64,000 nt of DNA from Tolypeutes matacus (taxonomy: Eukaryota > Chordata > Mammalia > Cingulata > Chlamyphoridae). The notes under the pieces are model-generated. The model worked only from the letters and a program-made list of their open reading frames with translations. It had not been told where the DNA came from and did not search any database. Both the position numbers and the translations under genes were made by a program. Shown here piece after piece: positions 32,906 through 44,949 of the stretch. Within the stretch, counting starts at the first letter, position 1; each line of letters opens with the position of its first letter. Where the stretch lies: the NCBI GenBank assembly GCA_026826555.1, contig JAKSZT010054569.1, positions 3,276,258 through 3,340,257 of the forward strand. The letters run 5' to 3'.

Positions 32906-35095
32906 AAAGATCAAGCACCTGAGTCAGGACGCACCTGGTCACTGTCTGTTCCTTCTTGTTCTGCTCCCTGCTCCCAGCGCGCAGGCAGGCAGAGGACATG
33001 GGTCCCTCCGGTGTTTTGAACACCCAAGTGCCTTGGGCTGAAGGCGCATTAGCTGGTCTGTGTCAGCTTTGTTATAAACCAAGGCTCAGGGAGGGAGAGT
33101 CATCGCTATTTCCTTCACTTGGAAAGCCAGGGGCAATTTTTCTTTCTCTCCTTTTAGGATCTATTGTTGGATACTCTATCCTAGAGATCAAGTTCAGTCC
33201 TCCGGGTATGGAGAGTGGTCACACCATATCCATCGCAATTTCGGGGAAGGCCGGGGGCCTGAACTTCCTCCATCGCATCCATCCTGGAAGAGGGGTCCAG
33301 CGCTGGCTGCGTGCTGGGGAGAACCGGGGGGGTGGTGGCCGTGGGCTCAGGCACGTGGCCCGGCCGTCCACACTGTGCCACTGACTTTGCATGACCCGCT
33401 GCTCATTGCCCTTTGCAGGGATGAATTTCTAAAATTCCTGCTTCATCCCCAGGACATGAATCTGGATTCCGCAGCTTCCAACGGCCCCGTGTGCTCTGTG
33501 CTGCCCTGCCCACACCCTCTGGGAGCTGGAGTCGAGCTTGCTGCTCTGAGCAGAACCTGCCACAGGAAGCGGAGGACTCTGGGTCCTCCAGAATGCAATC
33601 AGGCTGCAGGGCCACCGGGCAGGTCTGCGTGGGGCAGCTGCATTTAATTTTCTCGGCCCGGCTGGAGGCAGCCCAGTGTCCCGGCGCCTGTGGGCAGATA
33701 ATTGGCCGCCCCAAGTATGCATTCGAGCTAAAGATGGTTTCAAAGGAAGCATCACATTGTAAAGCTTTAGATGTTCCTAAAGGCTGTACCCAAGGAGTAG
33801 GTGATGGGTGTGTATCATCCCGACTTGAAACAGAAACTCTTCGGCACTGTTAGACTCCCAGTTGTTTTTGCCACACCGACTGCTAAATCACACACAGAGG
33901 TTTTTGGAAGAAAGAGGAAAAAGAAAATGGTAGGAAAGAATAAAGGTGGCCTCCCTGGGGTAGGACAAACTGGGAGGAGAAGAGAAAGGGGGAGGGGAGG
34001 AGGGCTTGAGGAAGGAGAGGCAGTTAGCTTCAGGTGAGCAGTTCAATTCTACATACAGTATGTCCCTACTGTATGCCAGGTACCAAAGAAGACAGAGACA
34101 GACACGATTTCTATGGTTGAACTTGCCATGTGCTGTGTGACTATATTACCTGTAGATATCGGTTTCCCAGGTAAGATTTTAAAGTCCTTTGGCCAGGCAC
34201 AATGTCTTTTCATTGCTATGTTCGAGACTCTAGCCCATGAAGTGCTCAGTCAATGCCCGTCACAGGCATTTACTGGATTTCCACCTTCTAGGGCAGTGCA
34301 GCAGAGTGAGTGTTTGTTTTCCTGGAGGTGTTACTTTGATAATTTGAGCTATCATGTGTATCAAATGCCTGCTCTGTGCTGGGCTCTCCCAGGGAGACTT
34401 AGGGGCAATGTTCCCATCCCCCCTTTTTATTGGAAACATCCTAGCATTCCTTTCTTAATTTTCTGACGTACTTTCCACTGGATGATTTTTACTTCTTAGA
34501 ATCTTATATCTGCCCAATGGCATTATTCCACAGTGATGAAAAATGGATGCTGAAGGTAGCTCTGGTTACCAGCGTAGAAAGCTATTCACAACCTATTTTT
34601 GATGGGAAAGAGCAGTTTTTAGGTCGGAGGCCAGGAATGGGTAGGTCATACTAACCGGATGGCTAGACACATGGTCGACAACCCAAAATACCTGATGAGT
34701 GAATGAAGAAATGAATGGCTTTGAGATCCCCTACTTCCATGAATTGATCTCTGTTACTCTCTGAAAGTCTTTAGAGCCTTCTACATAATTCAGAGCCCTC
34801 CCTCCACCTCGGATGACCTTCTAGTGTTTTCTGGGTGAGGAGTTGGAGGTTTGGAAAGCTACCGCTCAATTGTTTCCTGAACCTTGCCTGGCTCACTCCA
34901 TTCCGTATGGCAATATTCCACTGCTTTCCACCAAGACCTCTGCCTGCCTGGCTGCCCAGACAGCCTCAGGGTCTTCCTTCTAGAAGCCTCCTTGGCCTGG
35001 TTGACTGCCCTTCAGCTGCTTCTCCTGGGGGTCACCAACCTCTCTGTCAGCAATGATAAGCCCTCACATAAGTAAATGTCATAGACTAGATGTTC
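32906..35095. other. Unique sequence with weak old repeats
   Basis: Weak MIR- or L2-like words appear near 34050-34080, 34340-34400 and 34870-35040. No exon is recognised. The 33640-33790 stretch reads like possible conserved non-coding DNA. Confidence 0.4.
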
Positions 35096-35100
35096 CCATG

Positions 35101-35611
35101 TGTAACTGTTGGCCAATTTGATGTAATTATGAATTCCAAAAATATAATTGGATCATGCTTGTAAACTGATCTGTTAATCTGGGCATGATTAGGTTATGAT
35201 TAGGGTGTTGAGCCCCACCCCTTTGTGGGTGGGGAATCAAATATAAAAGGCATGGCAAGAACAGTTTTGAGAAGCCATCTTTTGAGAAGCAGTTTTGATA
35301 TTGGAAAGAAGGCCCCAGAAGAAGAGAAGCAAGCCGATCACCTGATCTTCTACAGCTGACCTTGTGGAGGAAACAGGAGCTAAGCCTGGAGAGAAATGCA
35401 GCCCCAGGAAGAGAGGAACCCAAGAAGCCTGAACCCTGGCAAACGCCAGCAGCTGTCTTGCTCTAACACGTGGCAATGGACTGTGGTGAGAGAAGAAACT
35501 TAACGCTTTATGGCCTGGTATCTGTGGACTTCTACCCCAAATAAATACCCTTTATAAAGACCAACCCATTTTTGGTATTTCACATTAGCACCCCTTTGGC
35601 TGACTAAAACA
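35101..35611 (+). mobile_element. Solo LTR, ERVL-like, sense
   Basis: A 511-bp unit with TG (tgtaactgtt) and CA (gactaaaaca) ends and a perfect 5-bp duplication ccatg at 35096-35100 and 35612-35616. A TATA-like tataaaa is at about 35242 and a poly(A) signal aataaa at 35540-35545. No internal viral sequence is present. It is clearly the same family as 59166-59672 and related to 42486-43075. Confidence 0.92.
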
Positions 35612-35889
35612 CCATGTAATCTAACCTTTGAGGGAAGGAAAGTCACATAGTGACCGACCTTGAACTGGGACTCAAGTCCTCTGCCTCTAAGGGAAGGTCT
35701 CACTCAGGCTCCTCGAGCAGCCCTGGACCTTGTCAGCAATTCCCTGCCAAGGCACAAGGCAGAAGGCAGGACTAGAAGCCAGGAACGACTCCCACGGCCC
35801 TTTCCTGCGGGCCAGCCAGCACTGCCCGAGGAATTGCCTCCCCGGGGAGCAGGAATTTTCCACGTATTGATGGTTAAGCCTAACAACGA

Positions 35890-36140
35890 GTAATGTTTGC
35901 TGCAGGCTTAAGTGGTCGGGTCTTATGCCCAGTGCTTTTCCTGCATTAACTCATTCGATCCCCACACCCATCCTCTGATCAGCTGTGATCATCTCCACTT
36001 TGCAGCGGCAGAAATTGAGGCTCACAGTGCGAGTAACTTGCTCAAGGTCACACAGTCCCTAAGTGCTGGGATTGGGATTTGGACTCAGCTCCATCTGATT
36101 CCAGCATCCGTGGGTTTAACCACCTGTGTGATGTGCTGCT
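35890..36140 (-). repeat. MIR SINE, nearly full length, antisense
   Basis: 'ctgcattaactcattcgatc', 'tgctcaaggtcacacagtcc' and 'ttaaccacctgtgtgatgtg' cover almost the whole reversed MIR. Confidence 0.9.
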
Positions 36141-36279
36141 CAATGGTGAGGTGTCTACAGGGGAAGGTGTCAGTGCATGTCCAGTGCCCTGAGCATCTCC
36201 CTAAGCGCAGCCAGGTGGGTGTCTGCCCCAGAAGACTGGCTCCGACCATAGCCTTGGCTTCCATTCCTTTTGAAGGCAT

Positions 36280-36400
36280 CATCGTAAGTTCCGTGAGGCT
36301 GGACTGCATCCATGTTGTTTTCTGCCCTGTCTCCAGTGCCTAGCACAATGCTTGGCACAAGTGCCTAGTCAGGAATGAACAGGAATGGATGTTTAATTGA
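36280..36400 (+). repeat. L2 3' tail
   Basis: 'gtaagttccgtgaggctgga', 'ctgccctgtctccagtgcct' and 'gcacaatgcttggcacaagt' are L2 3' UTR segments. Confidence 0.8.
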
Positions 36401-36436
36401 CCAGAGAGCCCCGTTAAGTCCAGACACAGCACACTA

Positions 36437-36817
36437 TGTGTCTTAGTTTGCCGGCGCTGCTATAACAAATACCACAGCCTCGTTGGCTTAAACAACAGAA
36501 ATTCATTGTCTCAGTTTTGGACACTAGAAGTGCAAAATCAAGGTATTGGCAGGATCATGCTTCCTCTGAAGCTTGTAGGGTTCTGATGGCGACTTGCCAG
36601 CGATCCACAGCTCAATATCTACCTCCATCCACATGGCTGGCTGACTCCTGGCTCCTGCTGCATATATGTCATATTGGCTTAAGGTCCACCCTGATTCAAT
36701 TTGGCCTCGACTTCATAGCATCTTTGAAGATCCCATTTACCAATGAGTTTGCATCACAGGACTTGGGGGTCAGGACATGAATGCGTCCTTGTGGGGAACA
36801 TGTTTCAATCGACAACA
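36437..36817 (-). mobile_element. MLT1-type LTR (ERVL-MaLR), antisense
   Basis: Begins with the reversed MLT1 end ('tcttagtttgccggcgctgc' then 'ggcttaaacaacagaaattc') and closes near 36817. Flanks cacta (36432-36436) and ctcta (36818-36822) match at 4 of 5 bases, fitting a decayed 5-bp duplication. Confidence 0.88.
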
Positions 36818-36823
36818 CTCTAT

Positions 36824-37350
36824 CAGTGCCCCTTAAGTTTTTTTTTGCTTTTTAAAGATTTATTTATTTACTTTTATTTTATATTTATCCCCCTCACCCC
36901 ACCAGGTAGTTCTCACATCTGCCTGCTCCTTGTTTGCTCACCTTCTCCAGGAGGCACCGGGAACCGAAACTGGGACCTCCTACATGGGAGGCAAGTGCCC
37001 AACAGCCTGAGCCACGTCCGCTCCCTGTGGGCTGTGCCGTCTGCTGGCTTGTGGCGTCTGTTCATTGCGGCGGTGCAGTGTCCAGCTCGTTGTGGTGGGT
37101 GTGTGTGGCATCTGCTCGTCTTCTTTAGGAGGCACCAGGACTCGAACCCGGGACCTCCCATGTGGTAGGCGGGCACCCAACTGGTTGAGCCACATCTGCT
37201 TCCTGCCCCTTAAGTTTTAATGTGCATACTCATTTGAAGATCTTTGTTAAAATGCAAGTTCTGATACAGTAGGTCTGAGGTGGGGCCTGAGACCCTGCAT
37301 TTCTAATGAGCTCCCAGAAGATGCTGCTGCTGCCGAACATTAGGGCTCCT
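36824..37350 (+). mobile_element. MER5A-type hAT MITE, split by a SINE
   Basis: The first bases (cagtgccccttaagtttt) lie left of a SINE. The rest (37204-37350, 'aatgtgcatactcatttgaa', 'aggtctgaggtggggcctga') lies right of it. Removing the SINE and one target copy restores the consensus order. Confidence 0.85.
36842..37203 (-). mobile_element. DAS SINE with two heads, antisense
   Basis: Perfect 15-bp target duplication tgccccttaagtttt at 36827-36841 and 37204-37218. The insert begins with a T-rich tail and contains two reversed tRNA-like heads (about 36950-37025 and 37130-37203), each with 'acctcc.atg' and 'gagccac' words. It inserted into the MER5A. Confidence 0.95.
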
Positions 37351-38467
37351 CCCCTTTCCTAAGGGCTGGTCAGCCGTCATCTATTGATTGGACCTAACTT
37401 CTCTCTGAGCTCAGAGGTAATGTACCCCATGGGGTCTCAACTGAGAGGCTGTTAGAAAGCCTGGAGGCGACTTCACCAGAAAGTCGGGGAGGGCAGGTTG
37501 GAACTCAGAAAGAGATTAGTGGATGGCAGACTAGAAAGACATGGGACTCTCTTTTCTCCCAGAAAAATAGCTAGAGGACAGGCTGAAATGGCCTGGAAAA
37601 AAATCTTCTAGGGTTTAGGACACCAGGTGAAGGCTGGACACCACCCAGAAGAGAGAGGGACAAAGGAAAAAATCATGACAGCAAAACTATGAGTAGAAAC
37701 CAGCAGCTGCTTCTGCTGCACCCTCCCCCACACTAAAGACACTTTTAGGATTCTCAGGCCTCTGAGCCAACTACAGACAAAGGGGGCTCCAGGGATCCAC
37801 CACCCCAGGAACGGGGAGAGAGAGGGACACAGCCTAGGCTGACTCCGCTTTTGACCCACAAATTGGGTCTGCTGTGTCCCATGAACCCTTCCAGGCCTGG
37901 TGGGGCCACACCATTGCTTGCCTTGGGAGCAAGCTCAGGACTAAAGAGATCCGACCCTCCCAATCTCCCTCTCTACTAACAGTGACTGATTGTTGAGGAT
38001 GCAGAGGGGAGTGGAATTATTTCCTACCAGGGAAAAGGGAGGAGGCTGCCAGTGAAGGCTGGAGAAGTGTCTCTGAGAAGGTTTGAGTTACAAGGCTCTT
38101 AGCCTCCAGGCAGGAACCTCCATCACATTGATCCAGTCGTGTGGCAGCAAACACACTCTCCACAAGCATTGAAGTGAGAGGGCTTCCAAAGTGTGCCATC
38201 TGTTGGCAGACCAAGGAAGTGCATGTGAGGAAATTAAAAATGAATAAGAGAGGTTTTACTGATCTTTATAGCCTCCCTCCCTGAGGCCTGAGGAAGCAGC
38301 TCTGCACTCCATTACTGGATTCAGAGCCTACTTTCGAGCAACTAACAGGGACAATCCTAATGATCCAGGTTGAATCAAAGAGCAGCAGTAACACACAGCC
38401 TCCTGCCATCAAATCCCTAAGAAAGAGAGAGAAATCGAGCATCTGAATAAACTACCATCCTAATCAG

Positions 38468-39940
38468 GTGCTTCAGCAAAAAATTACAAACCATACTAAG
38501 AAAATGGAAGATATGGCCCGAGAAAAGGAATATATCAAAACCCCAAAGATGAGACAACTAATTAATGGGATGCACACAAATTTCCAAAATCAAATTAATG
38601 AGCTGAAAGACAATATGGCTAAAGAGGTAAATGACATCAAGAAGACATTGGGCGAGCACAAAGAAGAATTTGAAATCCTGAGTAGAAAAGTAACAGAGCT
38701 CATGGGAATGAAAGACACAATAGGTGAGGAAAAAAAAAAAAGTGATCCATCCCTCTCAATTAGAAGCAGAGTGGACATCACCATACCAAAATCCTCAAGA
38801 TTGGGGAATGAACAATGGACTAAAGGGGACTTATTACTATTCTACTATAGACTTATTGAAAACAGTGGAAGAACTCTTATCATTGATATAAAGGCAGTGG
38901 TCACCAGAGGTTCTGAGGAATGGGAGAGGGAAGAATAGGTATAAAATGGCATTTTCAGGACATTGGAGTTGTCCTGCATGACATTGCAATGACGGATACA
39001 GACCATTGTATATTTTGTCATAACCTACAAAATTGTGTGGGACAGAGTACAAACTATAATGCAAACTGTAGTCCATGATTAGTAGCAATACTTCAATATG
39101 TGTTCATAATTGTAACAAATGTACCACACTATGAAAGATGTTGTTGATGTGGGAAAGTGTGGGAGGGGGAGGGAGTGGGGCATAGGGAATCCCTTATATT
39201 TTTTATGCAACATTTATGTAATCTAAAGCTTCTTCAAAAAAAATTAATTAAAAACAAACAAACAAAAAACCACATTAGGGGCATACAACAGCAAACTCGA
39301 AATGACAGAAGAAAGAATAAGTGATATCAAAAACAGAAGAGCTGAAACTGAAGAAAGAAAAGAAAAGAGAAAAAAAAAAAGGAAAAAATTGAGCAAAGAC
39401 TCAGGGAGTTGAATGACAACATAATATGCAACAATATATATGTCATGGGAGTTCCAGAAGGAGAAGATATGGGAAAATGGGAAAAAAAGAGTATTTGAGG
39501 AAGTAATAGCTGAAAATTTCCCAACTCTCATGAAAGAAATGAAGTTATATGTCCGAAAAGCACACCATACCACAATCAGAATAAATCAGAATAGACCTAT
39601 TCTAAGATACATACAACTCAGAATGTCAAATATCAAAGATAAAAGAGAAAATTCTGAGAACAGCCAGGGAGAAGCAAACCTTCACATACAAGGGAAGCCC
39701 AGTAAGACTTAGTGCAGATTTCTCAACAGAAACTATGGAGGCAGGAAGACAGTGGTATGATACAATTAGGATATTGAAAGAGAAAAACTGCCAGCTGAGA
39801 ATTCCTTATCCAGCAAAATTGTCCTTCGAATATGAAGAATATAAAATATTCATAAACAAACAGAAACAAAGAGAGTTCAAAAAAAAAGAATCCAGCTTTG
39901 CAGGAAATATTAAAAGAAACCTTAGAGCCTGAAAGAAGAA
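38468..39940 (+). pseudogene. L1 ORF1 (RNA-binding nucleic acid chaperone), broken
   Basis: ORF1 protein normally forms coiled-coil trimers that coat L1 RNA. Here the frame 38468-38740 encodes the coiled-coil part, with heptad-like stretches such as QNQINELKDNMAKEVNDIKK. It then runs into an inserted L1 3' fragment at about 38750. The RNA-binding C-terminal part resumes at about 39260 and is split across two frames (39440-39712 and 39735-39932). The insertion and frameshifts rule out function. Confidence 0.88.
38750..39245 (+). mobile_element. L1-type 3' UTR fragment inserted in ORF1
   Basis: Not part of ORF1. It aligns with the reverse complement of 19365-19913 and ends in an A-rich tail (aaaaaaattaattaaaaaca) just before the ORF1 sequence resumes with 'cacattaggggcatacaaca'. 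A-rich runs on both sides may be the target duplication. Confidence 0.8.
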
Positions 39941-42485
39941 GTCAGGAGAGAGAGGCTTGGAGGAGGATATAGAAGAAATAATAGAAAGGATGACTAAAAG
40001 AGTAAAAAGACAGACAAAAATATGATATGACATATGAAAACCAAAGAATAAAATGGTGGAAGTAGATAATGCATTTACAGTAATATCATTGAATGTGAAT
40101 GGACTAACGCCCCCCCCCCAATCAAAAGATACAGGCTGATAGAATGGATAAAAAAAACATGAGCCATCCATGTGCGGCTTACAAGAAACTTACGTTAGAC
40201 CCAGGGATATAAACCGGCTGAAAGTAAGAGATTGGGAAAATGATACTCCACACAAATAGTAACCAAAAAAGAGCAGGGGTAGCTATACTAATATTGTACT
40301 AAACAGACTTTAAATGCAAAAAAGTGATAAGAGATACAGAAGGCCATTATATATTAATAAAAGGGATAATCTACCAGAAAGATATAACAGTCATAAATAT
40401 CTATGCACCTAACCAGGGTGCCCCAAAATACATGAGACAAACTCTGGCAAAATCAAAGGGAAAAATAGACATCTTTACAATAATCATTAGAGACTTCAAC
40501 ACCCCACTAACATCATTAGGTATAACAACTAGAGAGAATATCAACAAGGAAGCAGAATTTGAACAATATGATAAATGAGTTAGACCTAACAGACATATAC
40601 AGAATGTTGCATCCAAACCCAGCAGCTTATACATTCTTCTTAAGTGCCCTTGGATCTTTCTCCAGGATAGACCACATGTTAGGGCACAATATACCTCTCA
40701 ATAAATTTAAAATGATTGAAATTATACAAAGCACCTTCTCAGATCATAATGGAATGAAACTGGAAATCAATAATACACAGGAAAGTGGTAAATTTGCAAA
40801 TGTGTGGTGGCTAAACAACACACTCCTAAATAATCAGTGGGTCAAAGAAGAAATTGCAAGTGAAATCAGTAAATATATTGAGACAAATGAAAATGAGAAC
40901 ACAACATATCAAAACTTATGGGATATAGCAAAGGCAGTCTTGAGAGGGAAATTTATAGCCCTAAATGCCTATATTAAGAAACAAGAAAGAGCTAAACTCA
41001 AAGATTTAACTGAACAACTTGAGAAACTAGAAAAAGAACAGCAAACCAATCCCAAAGCAAAAAGAAGGAAAGAAATTGTAAAGATTAGAGCGGAAATAAA
41101 TGAAAATGAGAAAATCAACAAAACCAAAAGCTGGTTCTTTGAGAAGATCAATAAAATTGACAAACCCCTCGCTAGACTAACAAAGAAAAAAAGAGAGAAG
41201 ATGCAAATAAATACAATCAGAAATGAAAGGGGGGAAATTACAAATGACCTCACAGAAATAAAAAGAACCATAAGAGGATATTATGAGAAACTATATGCCA
41301 ACAAACTAGACAACCTGGATGAAATGGACAAATTTCTAGAAACTCATAACCAACCTACACTGACACAACAAGAAATACAAGAACTTAACAAACCAATCAC
41401 AATTAAGGAGATTGAATCCGTCATCAAAAATCTCCCAGCAAAGAAAAGTCCAGGACCAGATGGTTTCACAGGTGAATTCTACCAAGCATTTCTAAAAGAA
41501 TTAACACCAATCCTGTTTAAACTCTTCCAAAAAATTGAAGAGGAGGGAAAATTACCCAAGACATTTTATGAAGCCAACATCACCATAATACCAAAGCCAG
41601 ATAAATACAATACAAGAAAAGATAATTACAGACCAATCTTTCTAATGACCATAGATGCAAATATCCTCAACAAAATGCTTACAAATCGAATCCAACAGCA
41701 TATCAAAAGACTTATACATCATGCTTAAGTGGAATTTATTCCTGATATGCAAGGCTGGTTCAACAAAAGAAAATCAATCAACATAATACACCACATTAAC
41801 AAATTGAAGGGGAAAAAAACTACATGACCATCTCAATCAATGCAGAAAAAGCATTCCACAAAATCCAGTATCCTGTCTTGATAAAAATACTTAGAAAGTT
41901 AGGAATAGAAGGAAAATTCCTCAATATGATAAAAGGCATATATAAAAAACCCACAGCCAACATCGTACTCAATGGGGAAAGGTTAAAAGCTTTCCCTCTA
42001 AGATCAAGAACAAGACAAGGATGCCCACTGTCACCACTGTTATTCAACACTATACTAGAAGTTCTAGCTAGAGCAATTAAACAAGAAAAAAGAAATTAAA
42101 GGCATCCAAATAGGAAAAGAGGAAGTAAAACTCTCACTATTTGTGAATGACATGATCCTATATTTAGAAAATTCTGAAATGTCTATGGCAAAGCTACTTG
42201 AACTAATGAATGAGTTCAGAAACTGGTGGGATACAAGATCAACACACAAAAATTAGTAATGTTTTTGTACAATAGTATTGAACAATCTGAGGAGGAAATC
42301 AGGGAAAAAATTCATTTACAATAGCATCAAAACCCTCAAATACCAAGAATCAACTTAATAAAAAAATTACGGGACCTATATGCAGAAAACTACAAAACAA
42401 TGCTAAAAGAAATCAATGAAGACCTAAACAAATGGAAAGACATTCTGTGTTTATGTATTGGAAAACTAAATATTGTGAAGATGTC

Positions 42486-43075
42486 TGTAGCAGTTTGGGA
42501 TTGTTTATGAATTCCAAAACTAGTTATTGGATTATGTTTGTAAACTGGTCTATCAGAGGAATCACTTTTAATCGATTAAATTATGATTAGGACTTTGAAT
42601 GGGCCATGTCAGTAGGGCATGGGGTCCCCACTCCTTGGCGTGGGGTGGGGACTCACAGATAAAAGACATGGCAAAGGACAGAATTGGAGTTTTTATGCTG
42701 AGGTTTTGAGCTGGAGCCCCGGGAAATAAGCACACAGAGGAGCTTGGCTGTGAGGAAGGAGAGAAGGCCCCGGGAAAAGAGACGGGCCATTCACCTGATA
42801 GTCTTCTGGAAAGAAGAAGCAGCTGAGCCTGGAAAGAATCAAGCCCTGGGGAGAGACAAAGCCTAGAGAGCCTGACCATGGAGCCTTAAGAGGAAGAGGA
42901 AGGCTGAAGGTCGACAGCCATCTTCCTCTAACACGTGGCAACAGACTTTGGTGTGGGAAGTAACTTATGCTTTATGGCCTGGTAACTGTAAGCTTCTACC
43001 CCAAGTAAATACCCTTTATAAAAGCCAACAGATTTCTGGTGTTTTGCATCAGCACCTCCTTGGCTGACTAATACA
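42486..43075 (+). mobile_element. Solo LTR, ERVL-like, inserted in an L1
   Basis: 590 bp, starts tgtagcagtttggg, ends ctgactaataca, with a perfect 5-bp duplication atgtc at 42481-42485 and 43076-43080. Removing it and one atgtc restores the L1 reading 'aagatgtcaatcctacccaa', so the boundaries are exact. It is younger than the L1. Confidence 0.97.
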
Positions 43076-43617
43076 ATGTCAATCCTACCCAAACTGATTT
43101 ATAGATTCAATACGATACTAACCAAAATTCCAATAGCCTACTTTACAGAAATAGAAAAAGCAATGATCAAATTCATTTGGAAGAGAAAGTCCACCTAAAT
43201 ATCGAAAAGCATTCTAAAAAAGAAGAGTAACATGGCAGGAATTTCACTCCCTTTCCTTGAAACATATTACAAATCTATAGTGGTTAAAACAGCATGGTAC
43301 TAGCATAAAGATAGACACATTGATCAGTGGAATAGAATTGAGAATCCAGAAATAAACCCTCACCTCTATGGTCAACTCGTTTTTGACAAACCTACCAAGA
43401 TCATGTTAATGGGACAAAGCAGTCTCTTAAACAAATGGTGCTGGGAAAACTGGATATCTATAACCAAAAGAATAGGGAGTGGCCCCTATCTCATTCCCTA
43501 TACAAGAATCAACTCAAAATGGATCAAAGACCTAAATATAAAAGCCAGGACCACAAAACTACTGGAAGAAAATGTAGGGAAACATCTTAAAGACTTTGTG
43601 GTAGGTGGTGGTTTCTT

Positions 43618-43800
43618 TTTTTTTTTTTTAAGATTTTATTTATTTATTCATTTATGCCCCCCTTGCTGCTTGTGCTCGCTGGGTCAGCCAACCACGCTGT
43701 GCGGACGGGCCTGCCCCCACCAGGAGGCCCCAGGAACCGAACCCGGGGCCTCCCATATGGTAAACGGGAGCCCTACTGATTGAGCCACAGCCGCTTCCCA
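43618..43800 (-). mobile_element. DAS SINE (short, single head), antisense
   Basis: Perfect 13-bp duplication gtggtggtttctt at 43605-43617 and 43801-43813. It begins with a T-rich tail and ends in the reversed head ('gagccacagccgcttccca'). It is very similar to the copies at 54327 and 54982. Confidence 0.97.
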
Positions 43801-44949
43801 GTGGTGGTTTCTTAGACCATACACTCAAAGCATGGCAAAAAAAAGTAAAAATAGATAAATGGGACCTCCTCAAAATTAAACACTTTTGCACCTCACAGGC
43901 CTTTGTCAAAAGGGTGAAATGGGAGAAAATATTTGGAAACCATATGATATATAAAGAGACATTACAACTCAACAATAAAAAGACAAACAACCCCGTTTAA
44001 AACGGGCAAAAGACTTGAACAGACATTTGTCCAAAGAAGAAATACAAATGGCAAAGAAATACATGAAAAAAATGCTCAACACCACTCATGATTAGGGAAA
44101 TGCAAATCAAAGCTACAATAAGATATCATTTCACATGTATCAGAATGGCCAGTATTAAAAAGACAGAGAACTACAAGTGTTGGAGAGGATGTGGAGAGAT
44201 AGGAACACTTCTTCATTGTTGGTGGGAATGCAAAATGGTACAGCCACTGTGGAGGACTATTTGGCAGTTCCTAAAGAAGTTGAATATAGACTTGCCACGT
44301 GACCCTGCAATACCACTACTGGGTATATACCCAGAAGAACTGAGAGCAGTGACACGAACAGACATCTGCACACCGATGTTCATAGCCACATTATTCACCA
44401 TTGCCAAAAGTTGGAAACAACCCAGGTGTCCATCAACAGATGAATGGATAAACAAACTGTGGTGTATTCACAAGATGGCATATTATAAGTTGTAAGAAGA
44501 AATGAAGTTGTAAAGCATATGGCAACATGGATGAACCTGGAGGACATTATGTTGAGTGAAGCAAGCCAGACACAAAAGGACAAACAAAATATGATTGTGT
44601 TACTATGAACTAAATATATTGTGTAACATATTGTATGATTCCATTGATATAAAATGTAAATATAAATCACTTTATAAAGACGACGTTTGATTAGCGGTTA
44701 TGTAGGGCTGGGGAAGCCATGCTAAGGGGTGTGGTGTTTTTCTTTTTTCGAGTAATGAAATAATTAAAAATGTTTTTGTGATGACGAATGCACAACATTG
44801 TGATTCTGCTAAAAGCCATTGATTATACACTTTAGATAGATTGTCTGGTATGTGAATATATCTCAATAAAGCTGCTTAAAAAAATAAGAAAAATATAAAA
44901 AATAAATAAAAAATTGTAAAGCTATTCACAATTAAAAAAAAAAAAAAAG

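Larger units (their letters stand above)
40053..44610 (+). pseudogene. L1 ORF2 (endonuclease and reverse transcriptase), broken
   Basis: Starts ATGGTGGAAG at 40053 and continues into the endonuclease words VISLNVNGL, INIYAPN and RDFN, and later SRIDHMLG. The longest open part is 389 aa (40559-41728), spanning the end of the endonuclease and the start of the RT, with the words [15 protein letters not shown] and ITIIPKPDK. The RT motif [12 protein letters not shown] follows in another frame. The catalytic box reads FVND (about 42138-42152) where L1 has FADD, so at least one metal-binding aspartate is lost. A solo LTR (42486-43075) and a DAS SINE (43618-43800) interrupt the C-terminal half. The last long frame (44088-44495) holds the cysteine-containing C-terminal region. 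Confidence 0.92.
37520..44935 (+). mobile_element. Near full-length L1 LINE, dead, with three insertions
   Basis: The order is a 5' UTR-like segment (about 37520-38440, including 'cccagaaaaatagctagagg'), ORF1 (38468-39940), a short spacer, ORF2 (40053-44610), a 3' UTR, AATAAA near 44862 and A-rich tails to 44935. Inserts are an L1 3' fragment at 38750-39245 in ORF1, a solo LTR at 42486-43075 in ORF2 and a DAS SINE at 43618-43800 near the end of ORF2. Reading frames are broken by stops and frameshifts. The exact 5' end and target duplication were not found. Confidence 0.93.

Noticed and set aside
40559..41728. 389-aa frame as a working gene
   Set aside because: It is a fragment of L1 ORF2. 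Frameshifts on both sides and the damaged catalytic box downstream show it is dead.
34578..44930. 14-bp match (aaagctattcacaa) between 34.58 kb and the L1 tail as a target duplication
   Set aside because: A match of this length is expected by chance in 64 kb, and the distance does not fit the L1 boundaries.
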